DNA of 31,971 bases, taken from positions 1 to 31,971 of the forward strand of contig JACCXN010000098.1 of the NCBI GenBank assembly GCA_013696965.1. The letters run 5' to 3'. Numbering within the stretch: the stretch's first letter is position 1; each line of letters begins with the position of its first letter. The notes under the pieces were generated by a model. That model searched no databases. It was not told the origin of the DNA and was given only the letters and a program-made list of their open reading frames with translations. The DNA comes from Bacteroidota bacterium. Its GTDB lineage: Bacteria; Bacteroidota; Bacteroidia; JACCXN01. The position numbers and the translations under genes are program-made. Of the stretch, positions 7,497-16,423 are shown piece by piece.

Positions 7497-9875
7497 ATGT
7501 ATGTATTAAAAAGAGACGGTAACAAAGAATCCGTAAAATTTGACAAAATCACTGCAAGAGTGCACAAACTTTGTTATGGACTGGATCCTTTGGTTGCTCC
7601 AATTAAAGTTGCCATGAAGGTAATTGAAGGAATTTTTGAAGGCGTAACAACCTCAGAACTTGATAATCTTGCTGCAGAAATGGCCGCTTCTTTTACCGCT
7701 AAGCATCCTGATTATGCACTGCTTGCTTCAAGAATAGCAGTTTCAAACCTTCATAAAACAACAGACAAGTCTTTCTCGAAAACAATGAAAGCCTTGTATG
7801 AATATATTGACCCTAAAACAGGACAAAAAGCCGCCCTTATTGCTGACGATGTTATGGAAATCATCGAAAAAAATGCGCAGCTTCTTGATTCCACCATTAT
7901 TTACGATAGGGATTTTAACTACGATTACTTCGGTTTTAAAACCCTTGAGCGCTCCTACCTTTTGAAAATGCATGGTAAAGTTGTGGAAAGACCTCAACAT
8001 ATGCTTATGCGTGTATCAATTGGAATCCATAAAGAAGATGTGGATTCAGCAATTGAAACATACAACCTTATGAGTGAACGTTGGTTTACACATGCTACAC
8101 CAACTCTTTTTAATGCAGGAACACCAAAACCACAAATGTCATCATGCTTTTTGCTTACCATGAAAGACGATAGCATTGATGGTATTTACGATACTTTAAA
8201 GCAATGCGCTAAAATTTCTCAATCTGCTGGCGGCATTGGACTTAGTTTACATAATGTTAGAGCTACAGGTTCATATATTAAAGGCACCAATGGCACATCA
8301 AATGGAATTGTACCAATGCTTCGTGTTTTTAACGACACTGCTCGTTATGTAGATCAGGGCGGAGGGAAAAGAAAAGGCTCTTTTGCTATTTATCTTGAGC
8401 CATGGCATGCTGATATTTTTGACTTTTTAGATTTGAAGAAAAATCATGGAAAAGAAGAAAACAGGGCAAGGGATTTATTTTATGCCCTGTGGATGCCTGA
8501 TTTGTTCATGAAACGTGTTGAAGAAAACGGCACCTGGTCCTTGTTTTGCCCACAAGAAGCGCCGGGATTATGTGATACATACGGAAAGAATTTCGAAGAA
8601 TTGTATGTTAAATATGAAAAAGAAGGTAAAGCTAGAAAACAGATAAAAGCACAAGAACTTTGGTTTGCAATTCTTGAATCTCAAATTGAAACAGGTACGC
8701 CTTACATTTTATACAAAGATGCTTGTAACGAGAAATCAAACCAGAAAAACCTTGGAACAATTCGTTCAAGTAATTTATGTACTGAAATTGTTGAATACAC
8801 CGCTCCAGATGAAGTTGCTGTTTGTAATCTTGCTTCAATCGCTTTACCTCGCTATGTAAATGATGGTAAATTTGATCATCAGGAATTGTTCAAAATTACC
8901 TATGTTATAACCAAGAATCTGAATAAGATTATTGACAACAACTACTATCCTGTTCCTGAGGCAAAAAAATCCAATTTGCGCCATCGTCCAATAGGCATTG
9001 GCGTACAAGGACTAGCTGATGCATTTATGCTGTTGCGTATGCCTTTTGATTCCCCGGAGGCAGCAGTTCTTAACAAAGAAATTTTTGAAACAATTTATTA
9101 CGCAGCAATGACTGCCTCAAAAGACCTTGCAAAAGAACATGGAACGTATGAAACTTATCCTGGATCTCCCGTATCCCAGGGAATTTTTCAATATGACATG
9201 TGGAATGTTACCCCTTCCAATAGATGGGAATGGGACGTTTTAAAAGAAGAAGTTGCAAAATTTGGTGTTAGAAACTCCCTGCTTCTTGCCCCAATGCCAA
9301 CAGCCTCCACTTCTCAAATTCTTGGCAATAATGAATGTTTTGAACCCTATACATCAAACATATATTCAAGAAGAGTTTTATCAGGTGAGTTTGTGGTTGT
9401 AAACAAGCATCTTTTGAAAGATCTGGTAAAACTTGGTTTATGGAATGACGGGCTTAAAAACAAGATCATAGCTTCTAATGGATCAGTTCAGGATATCCCT
9501 GAAATCCCTGAAAACATTAAAGAACTATATAAAACTGTTTGGGAAATCAAACAGAAAGCGATTATTGATATGGCAGCAGATAGAGGTGCTTTTATTTGCC
9601 AATCACAATCCCTAAACCTGTTTATCCAGAATGCAAATTTTGCCAAACTAACCTCTATGCATTTTTATGCATGGAAGAAAGGTCTTAAGACTGGTATGTA
9701 CTATTTGAGAACTAAAGCAGCAACTGATGCAATTAAGTTCACAGTTGAAAAACAAGCAGGTTCACAATATGTTGCAGTTGTTGGAAAAGATGAAGAAATA
9801 ACCGAAGAGCAAAGGATGGCGGAAATATCCTGTTCACTTGATAATCCGGATGCTTGCGAGAGTTGTAGCGGTTAA
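7497..9875 (+). CDS. nrdA: Ribonucleotide reductase class Ia, alpha (R1) subunit
   Basis: This is the catalytic subunit reducing NDPs to dNDPs. The 792-residue protein has an N-terminal ATP-cone (about 1-90) for allosteric activity control, then the ten-stranded barrel. Numbering runs one behind mouse R1: redox cysteines C217 (SSCFLL) and C443 (VCNLAS), and the thiyl-radical loop N426, C428, E430 (NLCTEI). The C-terminus DACESCSG carries the redox-shuttle pair C787 and C790. All catalytic residues are present. No intein or other insertion is seen. It is downstream of nrdB in an nrdB-nrdA order, separated by 147 bases with a hairpin, and is followed by a strong terminator at 9895-9937. Confidence 0.97.
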   Translation: MYVLKRDGNKESVKFDKITARVHKLCYGLDPLVAPIKVAMKVIEGIFEGVTTSELDNLAAEMAASFTAKHPDYALLASRIAVSNLHKTTDKSFSKTMKALYEYIDPKTGQKAALIADDVMEIIEKNAQLLDSTIIYDRDFNYDYFGFKTLERSYLLKMHGKVVERPQHMLMRVSIGIHKEDVDSAIETYNLMSERWFTHATPTLFNAGTPKPQMSSCFLLTMKDDSIDGIYDTLKQCAKISQSAGGIGLSLHNVRATGSYIKGTNGTSNGIVPMLRVFNDTARYVDQGGGKRKGSFAIYLEPWHADIFDFLDLKKNHGKEENRARDLFYALWMPDLFMKRVEENGTWSLFCPQEAPGLCDTYGKNFEELYVKYEKEGKARKQIKAQELWFAILESQIETGTPYILYKDACNEKSNQKNLGTIRSSNLCTEIVEYTAPDEVAVCNLASIALPRYVNDGKFDHQELFKITYVITKNLNKIIDNNYYPVPEAKKSNLRHRPIGIGVQGLADAFMLLRMPFDSPEAAVLNKEIFETIYYAAMTASKDLAKEHGTYETYPGSPVSQGIFQYDMWNVTPSNRWEWDVLKEEVAKFGVRNSLLLAPMPTASTSQILGNNECFEPYTSNIYSRRVLSGEFVVVNKHLLKDLVKLGLWNDGLKNKIIASNGSVQDIPEIPENIKELYKTVWEIKQKAIIDMAADRGAFICQSQSLNLFIQNANFAKLTSMHFYAWKKGLKTGMYYLRTKAATDAIKFTVEKQAGSQYVAVVGKDEEITEEQRMAEISCSLDNPDACESCSG

Positions 9876-9894
9876 TTGATTTTTGTTTTTATAC

Positions 9895-9937
9895 AAAAAG
9901 CACGGGTTTCATAAAAAGGTGAAGCCCGTGCTTTTTT
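9895..9937 (+). terminator. Strong rho-independent terminator after nrdA
   Basis: A 17-bp stem (9895-9911 with 9920-9936, one G-U type mismatch) closes an 8-base loop and has a core of GCACGGG/CCCGTGC followed by a T-run. The A-run on the left arm means it can also act on the minus strand, serving the signalling cluster that ends at 10017. Confidence 0.92.
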
Positions 9938-10016
9938 GTTGACCTTCTATAAAGGATTAGGATTCAAGAAAAAGCCTGTAAATTCTATTTGGCTTATACT
10001 TTTTATCGATAAAATT

Positions 10017-10445
10017 TCAGGTAAGTTCTTTTTGTAAAATATCTTCAATTAAATTGGATATTTTTAACAGGGAAGATGTGTTTTTTACTATATAATCATA
10101 AGCCCCCCCTTGCTGCAAAAATTCTATTGAGGCAAGCATTTCAGCTCGCTGAGACATCAATACCACTTTGCATCTTTCGCAATCTTCCTTTATGGCATTA
10201 AGTACATAAAGGCCTTGAAGGGGATGTCCGGTTTCTTCAAGAAAATAATCAAGAAGAACCACATCAGGATTAAAATTAATGGATTCAATACAGGATCCAG
10301 AGCTATAAAATGATTTTACATCAATCTCATAGTTTTCATATTCGGGATTTCTGGATAAAGTCTTCAAATGATTTGTTAAAATACTATTGTAAAAAGGGTC
10401 ATCATCTACCACAAAAATAACAAACCTTCGTTTTTCCTTTTTCAT
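10017..10445 (-). CDS. Single-domain response regulator (CheY-like)
   Basis: The 142-residue protein is one receiver domain with no output domain. The acidic cluster is DDD at 14-16, the phospho-acceptor is D66 (VVLLDYF), the switch Ser is S98 (VLMSQ) and the conserved Lys is K121 (DYIVKN), so phosphorylation should work. An insertion-like segment after D66 (EETGHPLQG) is longer than in CheY. It follows the NtrC-type gene by 126 bases on the same strand and probably belongs to the same signalling group. A weak hairpin at 9972-9995, with a T-run on the minus strand, may end the transcript. The partner kinase is not in this window. Confidence 0.9.
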   Translation of the reverse strand: MKKEKRRFVIFVVDDDPFYNSILTNHLKTLSRNPEYENYEIDVKSFYSSGSCIESINFNPDVVLLDYFLEETGHPLQGLYVLNAIKEDCERCKVVLMSQRAEMLASIEFLQQGGAYDYIVKNTSSLLKISNLIEDILQKELT

Positions 10446-10571
10446 TGCTTTTTATCTTGTTATTAACACTTACTGTGCTATTATCCGTATTAAATCTTAT
10501 TAACATTAACGCCTTTAAGGGCTAATTTATTTTTTAGCGGACCCTTCATAATTCTTGTTTTTATTGGCCTT

Positions 10572-11954
10572 TTAGTCAAAAAAGTCGTTTCTTGTCCTTG
10601 TTTTTTCCTCTTGTAACATCCTGTAAATTGTTGATTTTCCAATATCCAGTTTTCGTGCTACCAAAAGCACATCATTGTTGTATTTTTCCAGATAAGACCG
10701 AATTAGTTTTTTGATATAGTTTCTTAAAGTGGTTTCTTGTTCAGGTACAAAAACAGGAGTGGACATTTCGCTGAAAACAAGGTCATCAGGACTAATCGTG
10801 TCAGAATCGGAAAGCACAGCGGCCAGTTCAACAACTGATTTTAATTCACGTACATTTCCCGGGAAAGAATAATTAAGGAGTTTTTTCTGGGCTTCCTTGC
10901 TTAGTGCCTTTAGCTCAAGATTATTGTCCTTTGCAAAATGTTCTAAAAAATGTTTGGCCAAAAGAAGGATATCCGTACCTCTTTCCCTTAAAGGAGGAAG
11001 ATGAATATTCAGACCAAGCAACCTGTAGTAGAGATCTTCCCTGAAATTTCCTTTTTTCACCTCTTCTTGTAAGCTTTTATTGCTTGCGGCAATTATCCTG
11101 CAATCTACTTTAACTGTTGCATTACTTCCAACGCGTGAAATTTCCCTTTCCTGCAAAACCCTTAAAAGTTTTACCTGTAAATGTGGTTGCATATCAGTTA
11201 CCTCATCCAGAAAAATTGTTCCGCCATTTGCTTGTTCAAACCTGCCAATTCGCTTGGTTGCAGCTCCGGTAAAAGATCCTTTTTCATGCCCAAATAATTC
11301 ACTCTCAACTAGCTCTTTTGGAACAGCAGAAAGATTTACCGCAACTAAGGGTCCGTTTCGCCTTTTGGAATTATAGTGAACCGCCTTTGCCACAAGCTCC
11401 TTACCTGTGCCTGTTTCTCCTGTTATAGAAATATTTATATCTGTTTGAACAGCTTTTTCAATCATTCGGAAAACTGCTTTAATGGCAGGACTTTGCCCGA
11501 TTATAATATTACCAAATTCATACTTTTTACTAACTTCTTGTTCCAGATGGGTAATCTTTTCCTTAAGTCTATTTTTCTTTCGGATATTATTTACAACATG
11601 AAGAAGTTTTTCCCTTAAATCATCTGTCTTTACAAGATAATCATAGGCACCTTGTTTTAGCATTTCAACAGCAACCTCTAACTTATCCTGCCCCGACACA
11701 ACGATTACTTCTATGTAAGGATCAAACTCCTTTATTTTTTTAAGCACTTCGGTGCCATGTAAATCCGGAAGAGTTAAATCTAAGGTTATAATGTCTGGTC
11801 TTTCATAAAGATGCATTAAAGAATCCTTTCCATTTTCAAACATTTTTACTTCATATTCTGGAACCAACAATAGGTTGTAACTTAAAAATTCCCTATACCA
11901 CTTATCGTCCTCTACAACAAATATTTTTAAATTCTCAGATGTTTCTTTTTCCAT
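10572..11954 (-). CDS. Sigma-54-dependent response regulator, NtrC family
   Basis: This 460-residue activator opens promoters bound by RNA polymerase with sigma-54. Domains run in order: receiver (1-125) with D59 as phospho-acceptor and K109; AAA+ (about 150-375) with Walker A GETGTGKE (179-186), sigma-54 contact loop GSFTGA (226-231), Walker B GGTIFLDE (244-251) and REDLYYRL (305-312); and a Fis-type helix-turn-helix at about 424-447. The contact loop has Ser where GAFTGA has Ala, a variant found in some working family members. It starts 20 bases after the end of the receiver-HPt gene, so the two are co-transcribed. Its targets are unknown; no clean TGGCAC-N5-TTGC promoter was spotted here. 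Confidence 0.95.
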   Translation of the reverse strand: MEKETSENLKIFVVEDDKWYREFLSYNLLLVPEYEVKMFENGKDSLMHLYERPDIITLDLTLPDLHGTEVLKKIKEFDPYIEVIVVSGQDKLEVAVEMLKQGAYDYLVKTDDLREKLLHVVNNIRKKNRLKEKITHLEQEVSKKYEFGNIIIGQSPAIKAVFRMIEKAVQTDINISITGETGTGKELVAKAVHYNSKRRNGPLVAVNLSAVPKELVESELFGHEKGSFTGAATKRIGRFEQANGGTIFLDEVTDMQPHLQVKLLRVLQEREISRVGSNATVKVDCRIIAASNKSLQEEVKKGNFREDLYYRLLGLNIHLPPLRERGTDILLLAKHFLEHFAKDNNLELKALSKEAQKKLLNYSFPGNVRELKSVVELAAVLSDSDTISPDDLVFSEMSTPVFVPEQETTLRNYIKKLIRSYLEKYNNDVLLVARKLDIGKSTIYRMLQEEKTRTRNDFFD

Positions 11955-11974
11955 TTTATTTTTTTTTATTTGTG

Positions 11975-13054
11975 CTAGTCAATAACTTTTTTAAGCCGCC
12001 TAATAACCTTTTCCGTTTTTCTATAAAAAACATCCAGCAACGCAGGAAGTTCATCAAGATGCCTGTTTTCTCCAGCATTTTCTTCTACTATTTTTAAAAC
12101 CTCTGCCATATCCTTAATACCCATATGGGAAAAGGATGGCCTCATTTTGTGCGCAAGCATACTAACTTGCTCCCATTGGTTTTCCTTGGTTGCAGTTTTA
12201 ATTTTTTCTATTGTATCCGGAGTGTTTTCAATAAAAAGTTCTATGATTTTTTTGAAAAAAACTGCATCCCCCTTGGTGATTTTTTTTAATTCACTCAAAT
12301 CGTATAATTCATGCTCGCTGATAGTATCCTTTCCTAATTCAGCTTTGCCTGTATTTCTATTCTTTTGTTTATTCTCTAATACTAAATTAATTTTCTCTAT
12401 TAAATTAATTTCATTGACTGGTCTTAACAAATATGCATTAATACCCCTTAAAATATAAGCCTGTACTTCTTGAACAGATGCATTTTTTGCAATTACAATT
12501 ACTGGTAAATCCACTTCTGTTTGATCTCCCCTTAATTCTTTTACCCATTCCTCAACATGCCTATCAATCATTTCAAAATCCAGCAATATCAAATCAAAAT
12601 TATTTGCCCTAACTAAATTTTTAGCTTCCCAATTGCTACTCGCTTCATCTACCGATGCATTATTCTGTTGAAGGATTGCGCTTAACAAAAACCTGTTAAA
12701 AGTATCAGAATCAACAACAAGAACTTTTATCCTGCTAAGTTCAGATTCGATTTGTTTTGGGTATTCCTTTGAACTAAAATTCTCTTTTTCCGGATTTTCT
12801 TTTTTATTTTGACTACCTAATGCTTCAAATTTTAATTCTTTCCTTGTGTTTTTCAGACTAAATAAAATAACAGTTACAGCTATAGAAAAAAAAGCCATTC
12901 CGCTAATGGCCTTAATAACCTGAGTCAGTGTAGGGCTTAAAAGTGAACTTATACAAGCCATTATTGCCATGGCCAGAAAAAGGCCCGGAACGACCAAAAA
13001 AATTAGTGGAATTGATTTTTTCATATCTTCCAGGTTTCTATTTATGTGCCACAT
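11975..13054 (-). CDS. Membrane-anchored receiver-HPt protein
   Basis: The 359-residue protein has two N-terminal transmembrane helices (about 15-37 and 44-66), a charged linker, a receiver domain (about 108-228) and a C-terminal HPt domain (about 255-355) with the phosphorylatable histidine H302 in MLAHKMRPSF. The arrangement looks like a hybrid sensor kinase lacking its HisKA and ATPase modules. The receiver keeps the aspartate D159 (LLDFEM), but one acidic-pocket residue is Ser (VVDSD, 113-117), the conserved Thr/Ser is A189 and the conserved Lys before Pro is R211, so phospho-switching is doubtful. An internal ATG at 13024, preceded by GGAAG, may be the true start. It heads the operon with the NtrC-type gene. 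Confidence 0.88.
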   Translation of the reverse strand: MWHINRNLEDMKKSIPLIFLVVPGLFLAMAIMACISSLLSPTLTQVIKAISGMAFFSIAVTVILFSLKNTRKELKFEALGSQNKKENPEKENFSSKEYPKQIESELSRIKVLVVDSDTFNRFLLSAILQQNNASVDEASSNWEAKNLVRANNFDLILLDFEMIDRHVEEWVKELRGDQTEVDLPVIVIAKNASVQEVQAYILRGINAYLLRPVNEINLIEKINLVLENKQKNRNTGKAELGKDTISEHELYDLSELKKITKGDAVFFKKIIELFIENTPDTIEKIKTATKENQWEQVSMLAHKMRPSFSHMGIKDMAEVLKIVEENAGENRHLDELPALLDVFYRKTEKVIRRLKKVID

Positions 13055-13237
13055 AAATAGTCCAAGGTTTTACGGGTTATATATTTCATGTTACCAATTG
13101 TTGGATTTCCCGAGCTTTTTTTAGGGGATTTTTTTACCCGTTTTTCAAAAAATATTCAACAATTACATTGTATTTAAAGAATATTTTTCTTGGCATTGTT
13201 TTTTCACTCGGTAATAATATATTACATCCTTAAAACA

Positions 13238-13702
13238 ATGAAACTTCAGCTCCCAAACAAGGAAACCATTCGTTCGGTAACAAACCCCAGGGTAAATGCT
13301 ATAATTGATAAGAGAATAGAAGAAAACATAAGGAAATATACCTATCAGGGAAAATATGAAATAACTCAAAGAATTGAAGAACTCGAACAGGAATGGAACA
13401 TAGAAAGGGTATTACTTTTGAATACCGCTTCAATTGCATTGGTCGGTATTTTGTTTTCTTTTAAAAATAAAAATTGGCTTTTTTTCTCTGGTACAATTTT
13501 ATCTTTTTTGATCATGCAGGCCTTAAAAGGCTCATCACCCCCTATTCCTTTATTAAGAAGACTGGGATTTAGAACTGCCAAGGAAATTGAATGTGAAATT
13601 TTCGCAATGAAATTCTTAAAAGGAGATTTTGTCGATTTTGAATCAGAAGGAAAACGAGATGCTAATTTGGCCATTAAGGAAGCCCTTATTGCCGTTAGGT
13701 AA
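13238..13702 (+). CDS. DUF2892-like membrane protein
   Basis: The 154-residue protein has a polar N-terminal 50 residues, then two short transmembrane helices (about 57-74 and 79-95) with the motif NIERVLLLNTASIALVG, followed by SSPPIPLLRRLGFRT and a hydrophilic C-terminus. This hydrophobic pair plus the PP-L-RRLG segment resembles the DUF2892/YgaP-type membrane domain proteins; no function can be given. A TTG at 13190 would extend the frame by 16 residues, but ATG at 13238 begins the hydrophilic segment naturally and is preferred. It is divergent from the signalling operon, so its promoter lies in the shared 13055-13237 gap. Confidence 0.75.
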   Translation: MKLQLPNKETIRSVTNPRVNAIIDKRIEENIRKYTYQGKYEITQRIEELEQEWNIERVLLLNTASIALVGILFSFKNKNWLFFSGTILSFLIMQALKGSSPPIPLLRRLGFRTAKEIECEIFAMKFLKGDFVDFESEGKRDANLAIKEALIAVR

Positions 13703-13709
13703 GCTTTGG

Positions 13710-13797
13710 TTCTTTGCGAAAAAACCTTTGCATTCTTAGAGTGAAATTTCCCATGGCGTTTTTCACCCAATCGCTTCCTCATGCTGGGCGCAAAGAA
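13710..13797. repeat. Nested inverted-repeat element
   Basis: TTCTTTGCG at 13710-13718 is the exact reverse complement of CGCAAAGAA at 13789-13797. Inside lie GTGAAA (13741-13746) and TTTCAC (13761-13766), a second inverted pair. The block starts 8 bases after the stop of the DUF2892-like gene. It could be a transcript-end structure or a short non-autonomous repeat element. Confidence 0.5.
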
Positions 13798-13937
13798 AAA
13801 ACCTGAACTTAAATAAAAGAAGACAATTAATGTTCTTTGGATTCAGAAGCCTGATTAAATAACAAATCCAAAATACTACGATTGGGAATACTGTACTCTT
13901 TAATTTTAAGAGCCTATCAAAACCAATGGATTTCATT

Positions 13938-14121
13938 AATACCTGCTTTAATAAGAGTTATTTTGATCTGGAAATTCTAGAAAGCTAACCCATATATCCA
14001 GGGAACACCATGGAGAAAACAACTATTTATCCTTAATAACTTCTTTAATAAGAGAATATTTTGATCTGGAAAGTGTACAAAGCTAAACCCAAATACAATT
14101 AACACCAGGGAGAAAACAACT
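13938..14121. repeat. Degenerate direct duplication, 97-base period
   Basis: Copy 1 (13938-14024) and copy 2 (14035-14121) share TTTAATAAGAG, ATTTTGATCTGGAAA, AAAGCTAA and GGAGAAAACAACT in the same order and spacing, with scattered differences and a small indel. Neither copy has an open frame. The rest of the gene-free stretch 13798-14302 shows nothing else recognisable. Confidence 0.7.
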
Positions 14122-14302
14122 TGAAATGTTACCTGACATTAAATTTTAAAGTTGAAATAAAATCATACACCTATTTTTTTAGGTTTATTGTTTTTCAATT
14201 TACCCCTATCTATTAACTCTTATTTTGGTTTTTCTTTTTGAAAATTCGATGTTTTTAAAATTTCGAATTGCATTTCAACTATTACCATTACCTTACTTCC
14301 TA

Positions 14303-15370
14303 CTAAAAATCCAATGTTTTTTCTATCTCCTTTGCCCTGTGAGCATAGGTATGATGGGCCAACACCTTTCTCAATGCGGCTTGTCCTATTTTTTTTGCAA
14401 CAGCGGGGGCCAATTCGTCTAAAATAGAGGCAACTTGCTGGCCATTCTCTGCCAATAAAATTTCCCTGCCTGGTTCAAAAAATGAATTTATTCCCTCTAG
14501 ATTGTCGGTTATAATACAGGCCCCTGCTCCTGCTGCTTCAAAGATTGCTGATGATGGGGAATAACTAGTATTGTTGCTTTCTTCTTTGCCGATGTTTAAA
14601 ACTGTAAGTGGTGTGGAATTTAAAACATTTTGAAAATTTTCTGTCATATCTCCTGCATATTTTATATTCTTTCTCAAAGGTTTATTTTCCCATCCCTTGC
14701 CTCCAATAATAAAAGATTTTTCAGTCATAAGCGTGGCTGGCTTGAAAAAAAATTCCTCAATCATTTCCTCACTCTCCTGTAACCTGTTTCCCATGTATGA
14801 CAAGTCACAATCATAAACAGGATTGGGTTTTGAAGGGAAATGAGTTTCCGGGTCTACGGCATTGTAAACAGGTATACAATGCTTTGCTCCAAGCTTTTTA
14901 TATGCATCAATTACTGCTTGGCCTCCTCCGTTTGTAAAAACAATATCGTATTCAGGAATTAGTTTAATTAGTTGATCATTCGGATCTTTTTGTAGCCTCT
15001 CTAGCGTGGTTTTAACATCTACGTCCCAAAAAACAATTCTCTGTCCTTGCTTGCGAATTTGAATTACCTTTCTTTCAAGTTCCTTGTCAAACATGCCCTC
15101 TCCGCTTATTTTTACAAGTAAATCAGCTTTTGATCCAATTGATAGTATATCCAAAAGTGCAGATTTTTTTGACTGATAGAAAACCCTATTGGCCCAATCT
15201 GATTTCTCTTTATCCGTAAAAGCAGGTCCTCTATAAGTTTCCTGTTCATAGAAAATAATTTTATGCCCGTTTTTATTTAAGGCATTAACAATGCCCTTAT
15301 AATAAGGAGCAGCTGTATTCCTATTGAAAGAAGCCAGACTTGAGCCAAAGAATGAAATTTTAAGTCCCAT
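14303..15370 (-). CDS. CgeB-type glycosyltransferase
   Basis: The 355-residue cytoplasmic protein has the two-domain layout of a GT-B glycosyltransferase of the CgeB type. It has a Rossmann-like N-terminus (MGLKISFFGSSL), a central segment with FTNGGGQAVIDAYKKLGAKH and VYNAVDPETHF, and a C-terminal domain with SSAIFEAAGAGACIITDN, where the Glu of the EAAGAG motif sits in the usual sugar-nucleotide site, followed by FFEPGREILLAEN. The donor and acceptor are unknown. It is the last gene of a minus-strand operon, 17 bases after the dehydrogenase, suggesting a shared role in making or modifying a glycan. Confidence 0.85.
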   Translation of the reverse strand: MGLKISFFGSSLASFNRNTAAPYYKGIVNALNKNGHKIIFYEQETYRGPAFTDKEKSDWANRVFYQSKKSALLDILSIGSKADLLVKISGEGMFDKELERKVIQIRKQGQRIVFWDVDVKTTLERLQKDPNDQLIKLIPEYDIVFTNGGGQAVIDAYKKLGAKHCIPVYNAVDPETHFPSKPNPVYDCDLSYMGNRLQESEEMIEEFFFKPATLMTEKSFIIGGKGWENKPLRKNIKYAGDMTENFQNVLNSTPLTVLNIGKEESNNTSYSPSSAIFEAAGAGACIITDNLEGINSFFEPGREILLAENGQQVASILDELAPAVAKKIGQAALRKVLAHHTYAHRAKEIEKTLDF

Positions 15371-15387
15371 GGTATAATGTATTACAG

Positions 15388-16419
15388 TTAGTCCATTTTA
15401 ATTAAGCATTTCAAATATCCTTCTGGTCTTTGGATTAGAAGATCAAAAGCTTGATTTATTTCTTTCAAATCAAATTCATGCGTATAAAGTTCTTTCGTTC
15501 GCATTTTTCCAGACATTACTGCATCAACAGCCTCCCTCATCCCTTTCAAAAACATTTGGGGTTCCCTCTCATGGGCGTTTATTACATCTAATCCTCGTAA
15601 ATTCCAAAGTTCGATATTCACTTTGCGGATTTCATCCTGATGAAATCCGGCAATAATTAATTTTCCCCGCTCTTTTGTTAATTCACCTGATAAATCAAGT
15701 GGAAATTGCTTTCCGGTAGCTTCAATTACCCGGTCACATAATTTTCCTGAAGTCAATTCCTTTACCAGTTCTATTGTTTTTGTATTTCCTTGGAGTTGAA
15801 TAACTTCATCTGCCCCGCATTGTTTGGCAACATTTAGAGAATAAGGCCTTTTAGAGAATGCTAATACCCTTGCGCCTGCGGCTTTTGCTAACTGAATTAT
15901 CAAAGCACCCAGAAATCCTGCTCCAATTACTGCCACTGTGTGACCTGGCTTTATATCGCTTCTCCTGAAAACATTCATAGCACAACCAAGCGTTTCACCT
16001 GGAAAATCGATGTCGTTTAATTCTTTTGGTAGCCTTATCGCATTTTGCATATTTACTTTATCGTATACTGCAAAACTGTTGTTTGTTAATGCCGCTATTC
16101 GATCACCCGTTTTGAAAGTGTTTACTTTGGAGCCTGTAAAAACAATTTTCCCCCAACTCTCATGACCTGGATTGCCTGCCATTAAGGGATAATCAAATCG
16201 ATTCCTTCCTTGAAAGAGGGGTAAACTGGATGAACAAACTCCACATCCTTCTACCTGAAAAACAATTTCATCAGGTTTAGGCATAGGAACAGGAACGTTT
16301 TTTATAGTGAATTTTCCAGGCTTTTCAAGGATTGCTGCTTGCATTAAACCTGTTTTACTATAAATTGTGCTGGTTTTAGTATTGCATTCTTCTGGTAATA
16401 ATGTGTTCATCTTATTCAT
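15388..16419 (-). CDS. Zinc-type medium-chain dehydrogenase
   Basis: The 343-residue protein is an MDR-family alcohol/polyol dehydrogenase. The GroES-like N-terminal part holds CGVCSSS (59-65; C62 is the expected catalytic zinc ligand), GHE (85-87) and C146 in GETLGCAMN as the likely third ligand. The nucleotide-binding domain has GAGFLG (166-171). The four-cysteine structural zinc lobe of classic alcohol dehydrogenases is not visible, which also occurs in other family branches. Substrate is unknown. It begins 4 bases after the end of an epimerase pseudogene and is followed by the CgeB-type gene, which points to a sugar-nucleotide or glycan pathway. A second Met at residue 4 could also be the start. 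Confidence 0.88.
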   Translation of the reverse strand: MNKMNTLLPEECNTKTSTIYSKTGLMQAAILEKPGKFTIKNVPVPMPKPDEIVFQVEGCGVCSSSLPLFQGRNRFDYPLMAGNPGHESWGKIVFTGSKVNTFKTGDRIAALTNNSFAVYDKVNMQNAIRLPKELNDIDFPGETLGCAMNVFRRSDIKPGHTVAVIGAGFLGALIIQLAKAAGARVLAFSKRPYSLNVAKQCGADEVIQLQGNTKTIELVKELTSGKLCDRVIEATGKQFPLDLSGELTKERGKLIIAGFHQDEIRKVNIELWNLRGLDVINAHEREPQMFLKGMREAVDAVMSGKMRTKELYTHEFDLKEINQAFDLLIQRPEGYLKCLIKMD

Positions 16420-16423
16420 TCCT

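Noticed and set aside
13191-13210. Sigma-54 promoter (TGGCAT...TTTCA) upstream of the DUF2892-like gene
   Set aside because: The -24 GG is present, but the essential GC of the -12 element is missing.
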